NCBI GenBank assembly: GCA_011037195.1
Contig: JAAEAF010014394.1
Coordinates: 62,001-126,000 of the forward strand
Length of the DNA stretch: 64,000 bases
Direction of reading: 5' to 3'
Source of the DNA: Triatoma infestans
Taxonomy: Eukaryota > Arthropoda > Insecta > Hemiptera > Reduviidae
Below the pieces are notes generated by a model, which had not been told where the DNA came from, searched no databases, and was given only the letters and a program-made list of their open reading frames with translations. Shown here one piece after another: positions 11,816 to 22,134 of the stretch; position 1 is the stretch's first letter; the number at the start of each line of letters is the position of its first letter. Both the position numbers and the translations under genes were made by a program.

Positions 11816-11933
11816 CACTAATTTCGTTAATTTTGAGGTTTATCCGAACTGTGTTCGCTAATAAACATGCTGCATTGTAGGAAATTGTTCGATATCCTTT
11901 AATTATTCTGATGGCTATTAATCGTTGTACTCT

Positions 11934-13230
11934 CTAAAGTAGCTGTAAATTAGATTTAATGTTTATACCGTCTATCCAAACGGAAGCTCCGTATGTAACA
12001 AAAGGCAGAATTGCGCCATCATAAATTATCTTTAAAGCTTCATGCCCCAATCCCCACGAGACCTTAACAAATCTAGAAAGGGCATTCACAAGTTTCAATG
12101 ACTTCTCAGTAATATATGATACATGGGTTTTCCAGTTGAATTTATGATTAAAGTAAATTCCTAAATATTTCAGCTGCTGAACCACTTCTAGTTTTTCTTT
12201 ACCAATATAAATGGATATCTCTTTCTTCTTTCTTTTTCTTGTAATAAACAATACTTTTGATTTAGTTCCATTGAATATGATTTTTCGTCTTTGGGCCCAA
12301 CAATTTATCTTAGATAATATTGTATTTGCCGTTATTTGTAAATCGATATAATTATGGTCGTGAATCATTAGTAAATAATCGTTGGCATAGGCCACAGCTT
12401 CACAGTTTGAAGGGAGTTCCAACTTCAGCAAGGAATCCATGAGTATGTCCAAAAGCCAGGTCCGCATGCTGATCCTTGTGAACAACCTTTTGTGACTCTA
12501 ACTGTATGAGAAATGTTCTTTGTTATAATAATGGCTTCTCTTTCAGTGAAATAGCTTCTAGTCAGATTGTAAAGATCTTTCGGGTAGTGGAAACCTCGCA
12601 ATTGTCTTAGTATTTCTGGCCACCAAGCCGAGTAGAAAGCGCCTTCCACATCCAATGAAATTAGCAAGACTTGTTCATTACTGGTAAAGTTGTTTGAGAT
12701 GAAATTGTTGACTTGCAAAATACAATCAATTGTACTTGTCTCTGGTCGAAAACCATATTCCTTGTCACTTAACATGTTGTTCACATACAGATGATGCATG
12801 ATTCTGTTAATTAATACCTTTTCAAGTACTTTTCCTCCAAGAGGTAATAAACTGATTGGCCGAAATCTCTCTGGTCCATTTTCTTTCTCTTTTCCAGGCT
12901 TTAGTACTAACTTTACCTCCGCCTGTTTCCAGTGTTTGGGAAAAATACCTCTTCTAAAACATTCTCTATAAACTGTGATTAAGAATTTAGGAATTGTGTT
13001 ATTTATTTCTCGTAATATATACTATTGAGTCTGTCTAATCCAGGGGCTTTCTTGGGGTTAAAAGTATTAATCGCATTTTTTAGTTCCAATTCTGTTAATG
13101 TTTTGTCATCATGTGTGCAAATAATCTGATTTGCCTCGTTGCGCAATTCTTTATGATACTCGGAATCATCATCAGGATTATCGAACGGGAAAAAATGTTC
13201 CATCAGTATTTGTAAAGTTTCCTTCAAATC
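11934..13230 (-). pseudogene. Reverse transcriptase of LINE 1
   Basis: The domain is split over three frames. 13003-13227 has FNPKKAPGLDRLNS (finger region before motif A). 12425-12799 has LISLDVEGAFYSAWWPEIL (motif A) and KGCSQGSACGPGFW (motif B). 11934-12485 has YANDYLLM, where the usual YADD reads YAND, so one catalytic Asp is lost. It also has the downstream LKYLGIYFNHKFNWKTH thumb-side block. A TAG at 11934-11936 separates it from the RNase H region in the same frame. In a live element this enzyme copies LINE RNA at a nicked target. Confidence 0.88.
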
Positions 13231-13389
13231 TTTAGTATAACGAGCGTCTTTCTTTTAACAGTGGAGATGGTCTGCCTTTTTTTCAACTTATCTGTTGCCA
13301 GTTTGTAAATTATGTTCCATGCGTCTTTTTTACTTGTATTATTACAAAATAATTTCCATGAATCTAGTTTAGCTTGAGACAGTTTTGTT

Positions 13390-13719
13390 TTATATTCTTT
13401 TATGTTCTTCCCGTCTTACTTCTCTTAAGTTTAAATCTGTTTTAGTTCTTTGGTATTGCCTTCTTTTTCGGTTTACTTCCTTCCGCAACTGCTTTAGTTC
13501 ATCATTCCACCAATTCACAGACCTATGTTTAATTAGACTGCTTTTCTTACAAGGAATAGATTTTTTACATGCGTTGATTATTGTTTTCTCTGTGGTTGCA
13601 ATATGTAACTGTAGGTTGTTTGATGGTACAATTTTTTCAATTAAGACATTTTCTAAATCATTTTCTTCATCAAGTGATACTAATTTACTTAACTCTATCT
13701 TAAGATGGTAACTGAACAA
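13390..13719 (-). pseudogene. Linker between endonuclease and RT of LINE 1
   Basis: The open segment carries SVNWWNDELKQLRKEVNRKR, a basic WW-x-L-x-x-L-R-x-x-V stretch found between the endonuclease and RT in this element group. The same block recurs at 29156-29398. It is in the same frame as the endonuclease and the first RT segment, with stops between them. Confidence 0.7.
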
Positions 13720-14472
13720 TTCCCAGTCTGCTTTAGAAGTGTTAAATTTAAGAGCTTCAGTGTACTTCTTAAAATGCTGTATGTTGATATCTATTTTAAA
13801 AGTGATATATTTGTGATCTTATAAGCTCTCTTCTGAAGAGATTTTCCAGTTTTTAACTAAAGAGGCTATTGCCATATTTCTTGCAGTTAAATCTATCGTA
13901 CTGAATCCCCTTTCAAAAGTAGGTATACCATTATTTTCATCAAATACAATCAAGTCATTCATTAATAAAAACTTTTCTAATAATTTTCCTCATTTATTTG
14001 TCAATCTATCGTACCACAATCTTGATCGTGAATTGCTATCTACTGAAATTAGTAGTTTATGTTTATTACCATTCCATGTAAGAATGTTTACAATATTTTT
14101 TATGCTTTCTTCCATATCTACAGTAATGGCTAAATAAATAGAAAGAATTCTAATTTCTGTACCAAAATAATTCATATCAACCATGACACAATCTTCATTA
14201 GAATATTGTTTAATCAGAGTGACATCTATGTATTTATTTGCAATTAGAATAACTGCTATTTTTCTATTTATTCCACTGTCGATAATTTTATATTTTGTTA
14301 ATCCACAAACTGTATTATTAACAATGTAAGGTCCTTGTATAAATATTAAATCTATTTTTCTTTTAACAATGTAACGAAGTAGACATTCTGTGGCACATTT
14401 TGAATGTTGAAGATTTATCTGTAAACAGAGAAGGCAATTTTTTTTGTTATTATTATTTAGTTTATTGTCCAT
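13720..14472 (-). pseudogene. AP-like endonuclease domain of LINE 1 (ORF2 start)
   Basis: It starts with MDNKLNNNNKKNCLLCLQIN at 14472, where LQINLQHSK matches the usual first endonuclease motif (QxNLxHSKxAT). IFIQGPY stands where QEPY is expected, so the catalytic Glu is replaced by Gly. VDSNSRSRLWYD is the D-x-N-x-x-S-x-x-W block. The frame stops at 13990. Further endonuclease-like sequence (STIDLT, DHKYI) continues in pieces. This enzyme normally nicks target DNA to prime reverse transcription. Confidence 0.8.
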
Positions 14473-14479
14473 AGTCTAT

Positions 14480-15095
14480 ACGTTGTTTTAATTTATTCAA
14501 ATAACGAGCAGCAGCAGGACATGTATGATCAAATGTAGTATGCCTAATGTAATGTATGGTGTGATGTGTTGTATGTGTGCTGGCGTGTGGTTATATATCT
14601 AAGTGTTATATCTGGCTTGTGGCGTGAGCGGTTTTGTAAAAGGGCTTGTAAGTACGTTTGAGATAGAAGTATTAGTAATAATCAAGAAAGCACCTCTGTT
14701 TTAAAATAAATATATTATCTCTTAGTAATTTAAGTAGTTTACAATATCACAACTATATCTTAATAAATCAGATGTTTATGTAGAATAAAGGCAAATATCT
14801 ATCACTGGCACTGAGCGATTCCTGAAGTGTTCTGGCTTTGGAAGCAGATTACTGACTGTCTTGTTTGAAAGCAGAAGTCAGACTGTTCGAAGGAATGCTC
14901 TCTAACAAAACCGTTGGCCGAGTCGCATTGTATTAAATTAACGGATTTTTGTGCCTTTGTTTCCCTAATAGCAATGACCTAGATTGTAGTATACCTGACA
15001 CTAAAATATTCTTTTTGAAGGTAAATTCACTGCACTAAGATAATTTTAAAATATTAACAAAATACTATTTTGGATACTATAAAATATTCTAAACT
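14480..15095. mobile_element. Possible LTR-like insertion splitting LINE 1
   Basis: It separates the Gag-like frame from the ORF2 start. It shares with 38745-39200 the landmarks atgtaatgt-atggtg-gatgtgt, taaaataaatatattatctc and actggcactga in the same order, but is much diverged between them. The aataaata-type signal in mid-element suggests a solo LTR. No coding sequence. Boundaries and class are uncertain. Confidence 0.35.
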
Positions 15096-15103
15096 CAAAA
15101 CTA

Positions 15104-15384
15104 TTATTTTCTTTTATTTCTTTCTTCCACTACACTAATGTCCACTTTATTTTCAGATTTACTAAATTCATTAAATTGTTTCCAGTTAATGCAGGATATC
15201 TCAGAAGATTTACAGTCCTTTAGTAAGTGAGCACCAGAACATAATGGACAACACATTTCTTTTAATTTACAGAATTTCTGAGTGTGTCCCAAACGCGAAC
15301 ATTTGAAACACCTTTGGATATTTATATAATTAGCACAACGACAGATCACAAACATGAGTTTTATTTTAAATCCAATTAATTTAT
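15104..15384 (-). pseudogene. Gag-like ORF1 C-terminus with zinc knuckles (LINE 1)
   Basis: The minus frame reads ICRCANYINIQRCFKCSRLG then HTQKFCK, followed by CCPLCSGAHLLKDC and CINW. That is two full and one partial CCHC knuckles in the spacing seen in the ORF1 protein of I/R1-type LINEs, which binds element RNA. It aligns with ICRAKDHISILRCFDCSCYG at 27950-28160. Only the last 80 or so residues remain. The upstream part is replaced by the inverted-repeat arm. Confidence 0.82.
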
Positions 15385-15784
15385 TCTCTTACCCCTTGTC
15401 AGAGCAAGTACTGCGATCATATACAATTTTTGGAATTTTAGTATCACCGGTAATATAATGTGAGGTTCCCTGAGTATAAACAAATGTTTTTAGCAAGTGG
15501 TGCGAGTGTGAACAATATACCTCAAAAACGAAAAATCGCATGAAGCTCAAACTTGCTATTCCGTCTAGGTACTACCACCGCATCTGACATGATGGTTTCG
15601 GGTAAAATCGCAAAGTGCAACTTTACATTGGATTTTTCTTTAAATTAGTAAATAAATAATAACTTTTACTAAATATTTTCCTTGGAACATTTGGTTATTT
15701 GTGGATTCCTAAGGGAATAGTAGCGTTAAGCTTGCCTCTAAAGTACCACTTCAGTATATTGTATGGTTTTACCACCTATATACA
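15385..15784 (+). repeat. Family A start half (right arm, inner end)
   Basis: tctcttaccccttgtcagag, caagtactgcgatcatatac, the tagtatcaccggtaatat block, the ttcaggg-type gaggttccctgag block, then gatggtttcgggtaaaatcg. It runs to about 15784, where it changes abruptly to Gypsy integrase sequence. Confidence 0.7.
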
Positions 15785-15849
15785 ATGAAAGAAATTCGAA
15801 ATTTTGTAGAAGAAGTTTTAAGTTATAAGAAAAACCAGGAGGGTACGAT

Positions 15850-16095
15850 CTACGGGTCAGCGGAAGGATATTCCAGGAAGGCGAGAAGGTATGGCTGTAT
15901 AATCCGGTACGGAAGAAGGGAAGGTCCACAAAACTTCAAAACGATTGGGAAGGACCTTACACAATCATCTCAAGACTCAACGTCCTGGTGTACCGAATCC
16001 AATGGACGCCCAGATCCAAAATGAAGGTCGTACATCTGGACCGGTTACTGCCTTACGTCACCAGCGATGTTTCTGTTCGGGACGAATAGATCTGA
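15850..16095 (+). pseudogene. Ty3/Gypsy integrase C-terminal (GPY/F) fragment (right arm)
   Basis: FQEGEKVWLYNPVRKKG, KLQNDWEGPYTII and MKVVHLDRLLPYVTSD in one frame, ending about 10 bp before the LTR at 16107. This is the usual geometry of a Gypsy-type element, with integrase last before the 3' LTR. The body of the element is missing, replaced by family A sequence from about 15784 leftward. Confidence 0.82.
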
Positions 16096-16106
16096 GAGGA
16101 AAGCAG

Positions 16107-16503
16107 TGTAACGCAGCCAGTGGTGCCATCTAGGAGAGGAAGTAGGAACCTCAAGTTCTCTTAGTGGCCGCTAGGAAGCGCTGGCGACGCGCTCTAGTAA
16201 TCTCTGGAAGGATTGAGAAGATTCTAGAAGATTCTCCACCGGTATAAATAGTGGGACCGCAGAGAGTTGAAAGAGTTTTTCAGTTACAAACGAAGTGTAC
16301 GTTTGTGGAAAGTGTATAAAAAGTGAACAAAGTGAACTTGTGTAGTTTAAACTCTGAAGTAATTATTATTAAGTGTTGTATTATGTAATTTATTGTGTAT
16401 AACAATAAATTGGTGTTTTCTTTATTGAAGTTTAGAGTATTTTATCTATACGAACCCAGTTAAAACTAGCTGCAGTAGCTAGTTTAGAGGGAAAAACGTT
16501 GCA
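16107..16503 (+). mobile_element. Ty3/Gypsy 3' LTR, 397 bp (right arm)
   Basis: It starts tgtaacgcag and ends aaacgttgca, giving imperfect TG...CA termini with TGTAACG against CGTTGCA. Inside are ggtataaatagtggg (TATA-like, about 16240), a likely start region around tcagttacaaacg and aataaattggtg (polyadenylation-like, about 16405). Directly after it comes the protease fragment of a different retroelement, so this element had inserted into that gene. The matching 5' LTR is not in the window. Confidence 0.72.
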
Positions 16504-16507
16504 ATGT

Positions 16508-16761
16508 GACACGGTATTCCAGATATAGTGGCCAATAAACTTCAAAACATAGTAAATGCTTTTATTGATTTGGGGTCAGGAATATCTTTAATTGGATCTA
16601 AAATCGTAGAACCCAAATCTATATCACCTTTAGGCATCAATGATCTAAACTTTGAAGGAATCAATAAGTCTAAGTTAAATGTGTTAGGTAAATTCAGTAC
16701 TCAAAGTTACCAAGATATTTACCAAGATAATAATACTTACAACTTGCTAATACATTTTTAA
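16508..16761 (+). pseudogene. Retropepsin-like fragment interrupted by an LTR (right arm)
   Basis: HGIPDIVANKLQN then IDLGSGISLIGSKI, the same as the left arm and 4953-5158. The junction LTR...gca/atgtgacacgg compared with atggtacacgg in the uninterrupted copy marks the insertion site within a few bases. Confidence 0.55.
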
Positions 16762-17042
16762 TAATTAATTTGATGTACACAAAAGTAATATAGAAACTTA
16801 ATACCTTTTTTTTTTAATCTTTCATATCAATAAACAAAAACTTCTTTACTTCATTTTCTCTTTCTTTTCTTCTTTGTTTTATTTGTTATATAATTAATTT
16901 AAATATTTAAATATAATTAATTTATAATAAAATAAACGTTATATAATTAAATTTTTGTTTTCTTCTTCTTTTCCTTCCCTTCCCCCCCCCCTTTATATAT
17001 ATTATTATTTTTGTTTTTATATTATAATGTTTCTTTTTAAGT

Positions 17043-17303
17043 AAAAAAATATGGTAGCTTGAACTGGGAACTTACAACAAGGAGTTTCCAGATTTTCGCG
17101 ATGTTTCACACCTTAATATCTATCCTTGATGGAAGAATCAATTTTAAGGTCTCCCACCAGAAAGAGAAATGTTGCCCAATCTACGCATCATCATTCGCCC
17201 GCCTGACGCGTCAATCAGGTTATTGCTCAACCAAATCGATTTAATTTGAATGTTGAATAAGTGTATTTGTGTTATTCATTTCTCGGATGCACCTAATGAT
17301 CAA
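17043..17303 (-). repeat. Approx. 250-bp repeat (right arm copy)
   Basis: Inverted copy of 7540-7800, also related to 892-1138. Confidence 0.75.
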
Positions 17304-19908
17304 GATGAATTGAGAGAAGAATGAACTAATGAAAGAAGAATTTGCGATCAGATGTGTTGGACACAGGCAGATAGGAAACATACTTTATTACTTATATTAA
17401 TACATCAAATAAAATCCAAGGCAAAGACCAGAAATCGAATCCAGTACCATAATACATCTCAGCTGCCGGTCCACGTTACTCACCGTTCAGCAATGTTGTA
17501 GCTACTGATTTTCTTTAATTGGTCTTTTCACTTGACCTGGAACACCTGGTACCTGAGAGAGTGAGAATATAAAAGCAAATTAAGGTTTTTCTTACAAATT
17601 ACTGTTTCCCGTTAATGGCTGGACGAAAGATTATTAGTAAGTAGAAAGGACAATTTCCAAAGCTCAACTGCAGAGGGTTCAACCCTTCGGAGGGGCTCCA
17701 CTGATCATTATACCCCAGTCCGATGCGTATTCATTATTCTAATTTTAGAAGCGTTAAGGGGCTATTTTTTGCAATATTCATGCTTGTTGCATCTCAGATT
17801 GGTGGGCACAGGGATATTACTGGTTCACTAATGACTCCTGCGAGCTGCACCAATTATGGGATGCAAATAAACGAAACAACAATGATGTAGAATATAATGA
17901 ACGAACAGTGAAAGTATGTGTGACCCCGGCAAGCTGCTGATCATGTCACCATGCGCCGACTGGGGGTCTTGTACAACTGTGCATCATTATTTGTTTGAAA
18001 TACTCACATAAGTTTCCATTATCCCAACTGCTGAAATTCGCGATTGTGTAATTGATTTTATCTGTGCACTGACAGAAAAAAAAAAAATACATAATTAACA
18101 CAAAAACCGATGTACTTGTGTCTGGTCGATTTTACCCAAAATCATGACGCATCAACTGTATTATCATATTTCTAACGATGATTGGACTGTATGTTACACT
18201 CATACTACAACCCAAAATACAACAATCTGGAACTTAAGCCAGATAGTTCCGGGAGAAGAGGCGTAAACAATTGGCTAGACGAAGAGGACTGTGCTGGGTT
18301 CCAGTGCCTATCTAGTCCTTCGATTTATAAAGTTATTATTATTAATTAGGTAATGAAGAACTTGCTAATCTCTCTGTCTATCACACCCAAAGTAGAACTT
18401 AAGGCTTGCCCGAAAACTGCTTTCATTTAGTGTAATTGTTACAATTGTCTTCAATTCTGGAGCTTTACTAAACGTTGAGTTGTAACAGAGAGGGTGAAGT
18501 CGCACATTAGGTGTTAGTTTTTAGGAGACGCCAGGCACTATGTATGACTAGATTACTGACCTCGTGACTGCATATCACCAAGTTCAAAAAATACTGTCGT
18601 GCAACTTAGAGTTAAATCAAATTCTATGCCCCCCTCGATAACCATTTTCAAGCTATTTGTCTTAAAAAAAGTTTAAAGGAAAAGTGTTTATATAGGTGCG
18701 GATAGAATACCCATGTATAGAGAAAATCGTTTTCCACAGAATTCTGGAAAACTCAAGAACTATTTAGTACATCGCAATTCCAAATAACCGATTTTGTTGG
18801 ATTGAACAAACCAACAAGTGTGACAGTAACAGAAACATTGCATTGAAATGAACTCTCTACATGAACTTGGTGAATTTGCTCTGACGGATGAAAATCCGAA
18901 ACCGGGCAGGAACTACGACGGATAAATACTAGATGTTATCCAGCATTGCGCACCCATCCACATATTCCACCCATCAAAGTAGAATTAAGTTATCAGAAAT
19001 GTTGCAATTTTTGTGCATTCTTATTTCCTTGTGATAAACTTTAATACTACAGCACAACAAGTGTGACTTCACAGAGATCTTAAGCTTTGCTAAGTTATCA
19101 GTGATAAGAGAAAAGGTCTAGTGACCCGACAGGTTGCACTGTTATCTAGTCTTGTAATGTCACACTCCAACCTTCCGTACGAACGCTATAGTCAGAATTC
19201 AGGTGTCAATACTATGTCGGGACCTACTTAATATCCGGAATCTGGTGTGCTGATACACTACACCCTTCCTCTTATAATTTTTATAATTCTGACAAATTTT
19301 CTTAAACGGGATTTTAGCAACGAAATTCACTTGTCTTAATACGAGTATTGTATAGATGGATGCACCGTACATTGCATACAAGTAGCACTTTAGATCTATA
19401 AGCTTAAGATGAAGGAATATCCAAAAATAAATTTTTGTATCGTTCTACAGAAAATCGGCGTGAAACAGTCATACTTGCTCTAATTAATACAATTTAATCT
19501 ATAAATTTTCTTAAAGTTACAATGTTTAGTTGGGCTGGCCATACAAATGGAGTTGGGATCCTACTTGGATACCTGAGCGGCCTTATGTGGAGCGCTCTAT
19601 GTCAAAACCAAGAAAGCTTGTGCAAACTAACGACTGACACACCTCCAAATGAAAAATGTTTCAAATAAATGTGATACGTTTCTATCTATATTCCAAGTTT
19701 AAGGAAAATTTTAAACGTTTTCGAAAAAATTCCAAAAAAGTTTATTCTGTAAAGTCGCGATGCCGATATTCTTGAAATTTGGAATTCTATCAATGCTTTA
19801 ATGTTATGTAGGTGGAAAACCATATATTAGCTGAAGTGGTGCTTTAGAGTTTAGAGGAAAACATAACCAGAACCCGAAAAAAATCCATTTTTCCGGAAAA
19901 AGTTTTAA

Positions 19909-20270
19909 ATAAAAGTGCTGGTAGTCATTTGTGTAAATAGTATTATAAAAGTGCTGGTAGACATTTGTGTAAATAGTATTATAAAAATGCTGGTAGTCAT
20001 TTGTGTAAATAGTATTATAAAAGTGCTGGTAGTCATTTGTGTAAATAGTATTATAAATGTGCTGGTAGTCATTTGTGTAAATAGTATTATAAAAGTGCTG
20101 GTAGTCATTTGTGTAAATAGTATTATAAAAGTGCTGGTAGTCATTTGTGTAAATAGTATTATAAATGTGCTGGTAGTCATTTGTGTAAATAGTATTATAA
20201 AAATGCTGGTAGTCATTTGTGTAAATAGTATTATAAAAGTGCTGGTAGTCATATGCGTAAATAGTATTTG
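19909..20270. repeat. 36-bp tandem array, about 10 copies
   Basis: The unit is aaaagtgctggtagtcattt + gtgtaaatagtattat, with variants such as aaatgctgg and gtagacatt. It derives from the family A module reading ttttaaataaaagtgctgg. Because 36 is a multiple of three and the unit has no stop in some frames, both strands are open through the array (12-residue repeats). I see no sign that it is translated. Confidence 0.93.
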
Positions 20271-20359
20271 CAGTTTACAGAAAATACTTGGAGGAGTTTT
20301 GGAGAAAATCTGAAAAAACTGAAAACTGAAAAAAAACCATCAGTAAAGTTGCTATAACC

Positions 20360-20940
20360 ATTTCCGGTTATTTAGAAAATTTATTGGGTTCTAGATCTTC
20401 AGGTAGTTGGGCGCCAGGCTTTTCAGCTAATGATTTAAATAAAAATTAATAACAAAAATTAATAAAGACCAGAAGAAATGAAGATAGAAATAAACGAAAC
20501 TACTTACAAGTAGAGACAAGTTTTTCTCAATTAGGCAGTATAAATGGAAATGAAAAATGTACATGCAAAACTAAGAATACATATGTATATTTTCCAAGCA
20601 AAAGATAATAGAAATAATAAATAAGGTATACTTTAAGGTAACACTTTACAAAAATGTTATCAGACGAAATATGTACAGATACCATACCTGAAGATAAGTA
20701 CACAATACGGAAGTCATAGGAAGTTACTGCAATGTCCGGAAAGGCCTTGTACGACAGATCACGGGAAAATTCGTTACCACAAATTCGCCGGCAAACGTTT
20801 TTAGAGAGCACATCAGACAGTTGTTACTACCCACTCGCACTTTTTCATACTCCTCCTTACTGGAGTGGGGAGAAGGCCAGAGTGTAACTCGCCTTTGCCC
20901 GACATCCTAATTCTAGGGCCATCTAGCGCGTACTTGGTTA
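20360..20940. other. Unassigned insert within family A
   Basis: The sequence does not follow the family A consensus. A 94-codon minus-strand open segment (20527-20811) has a hydrophobic C-terminal half but no motif I recognise, and is probably incidental. Confidence 0.35.
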
Positions 20941-21199
20941 CATTGCATTTTCGGTTAATGGACTTTGCTCGGAATCTTCGTGTCGGATGCGGTAGTAATA
21001 CCTAAACGGAATACCAAATTTGAACTTGCTGTAACTTTTCATTTTTTAGATATTCTGTAACAGTGCATTGAATACAGACAAATTCGTTGTTGGCTAAAAA
21101 CAATTTTATTTTATTCAGGGGACCCCAGAATACACGGTGAGAACTCAATGTCGAGAATCTGTCACGACCGCAATACTTCCTGTTACAAGGAAAAAGAAA

Positions 21200-21430
21200 T
21201 TCAGCGAAGTTTTACTTCCTGTTGATGGGTTTTTGATCGAAATCTTCGTGTTGAATGCGTTGGAGAATTTAAATTGAATATCATGTTTGAGCCTACCTCT
21301 GACTTGTCGGGTTATTTTGTTCCATGCACTCATAAGCACATACATTAAAGGCGATTCGCTAAAAAAGGCTCTTATTTCCGGTGAAAACCAATTTCTAAAA
21401 TTTGACATGTTGGCAACACTTGTTCTGCTT
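21200..21430 (-). repeat. Family A fragment, reverse
   Basis: gttgatgggtttttgatcg, atcttcgtgttgaatgcg, atttccggtgaaaaccaatt and aaaatttgacatg follow reverse family A order. It ends without the terminal hairpin. Confidence 0.5.
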
Positions 21431-21519
21431 ACAGCAGCAATAACAGGAAGTAAACATTCTCAGTTGCAAGAAAGTGAAAATCATATGTTAATCTGTTATT
21501 ATCGTGGTATTTAGCTTTA

Positions 21520-22130
21520 TTTAATGGTAATTTGAACACTGCATTGTCAGGTTTCAAAGCTTGCACTTTGCCATTCGGACAATGAGGACTGTATATATAG
21601 TACGTATGGTTATTGTGTAAGGTTGGTATATTCCAGCATAGTACAGTTTAAGTACTGACCACAGATAACAGTGTTACACGCATAGATACTAAGGTATTAA
21701 CACTTATTGCACTAGACAAAGACAAGATAACGAGACAATCTGATCCTACTGGAGGATCTCCCGGTCCTCACTATTGCCAACCAGACCAAAGTTCACTTCA
21801 CCCAGTACAATTAGCCAACATAAACACTGAACCAACCAAACGATGCAGTGTAGTTTTAACTAACTTAATTTTGAAATTCTACCGTTGATTTTTAAAATGG
21901 CTTAAAAATTTATAATAAAAAAATCTGGTTCATTTGGTGTAAAGATTGACAGGAGTTACTCTGACTATAGTTATTGTTATTACAATACTAATTTCCTTTA
22001 AACTGCCAATGCTTACTAAACATTAGTTGTCGAGATGTTTTGTTAAACAAATTTGGTTAGCTTTATAACTTGTTCACCTGACAGCGCTGTATTGACGGCA
22101 TTTTTAATCTGAGCGTACTCACAGCTGATC
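21520..22130. other. Unassigned, possibly LTR- or promoter-like
   Basis: It holds tgtatatatagtacgtatgg near 21590, a TATA-like box, then cagtttaagtactgacc about 50 bp later, which could be a start region. No coding sequence, and no second copy in the window to support an LTR. Treat as unassigned. Confidence 0.2.
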
Positions 22131-22134
22131 TAGA

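Larger units (their letters stand above)
10609..15384 (-). mobile_element. Decayed RNase H-bearing non-LTR retrotransposon (LINE 1)
   Basis: Read right to left: Gag-like zinc knuckles (15384-15104), an unrelated insertion (about 14480-15095), AP-like endonuclease, linker, reverse transcriptase, RNase H, a CCHC-like tail and an AT-rich 3' end (about 10609-10880). Domain order and motifs match the I/LOA/R1 group and the plus-strand element at 27218-31782. Its 5' side is cut exactly at the right-arm boundary of the giant inverted repeat. Frames shift near 12.9, 12.45 and 11.5 kb, and a TAG lies at 11934-11936, so it is dead. The exact clade is not resolved. Confidence 0.85.
15385..19415. repeat. 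Giant inverted repeat, right arm (about 4.03 kb)
   Basis: Reverse complement of 5433-9458. From inside out: family A start (15385), integrase tail, LTR, protease fragment, low complexity, the 250-bp repeat, a short tract ending ttattattattaattagg (about 18170-18350, possibly a LINE or SINE tail) and unassigned DNA to 19415. It has 5 bp more than the left arm near 18965 (ccacccatc versus a shorter form). Outside the arms the flanks share no obvious target-site duplication. Confidence 0.93.
19450..21193 (-). mobile_element. Family A element, reverse, expanded and interrupted
   Basis: It opens with the reversed end (gtgaaacagtcatacttgct). The stretch at 19500-19630 (ttacaatgtttagttgggct and ctttcttggttttgacatag in reverse) recurs inverted at 26212-26335. 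An internal module has grown into a 36-bp array (19909-20270), and about 20360-20940 is an unrelated insert. It finishes with the reversed start block: gatgcggtagtaatacctaa, ggggaccccagaatacacgg, accgcaatacttcctgttac. Confidence 0.65.

Noticed and set aside
5433..19415. Maverick/Polinton-like element with long terminal inverted repeats
   Set aside because: The spacer lacks the protein-primed polymerase, integrase, ATPase and capsid genes. It holds only a dead LINE and family A.
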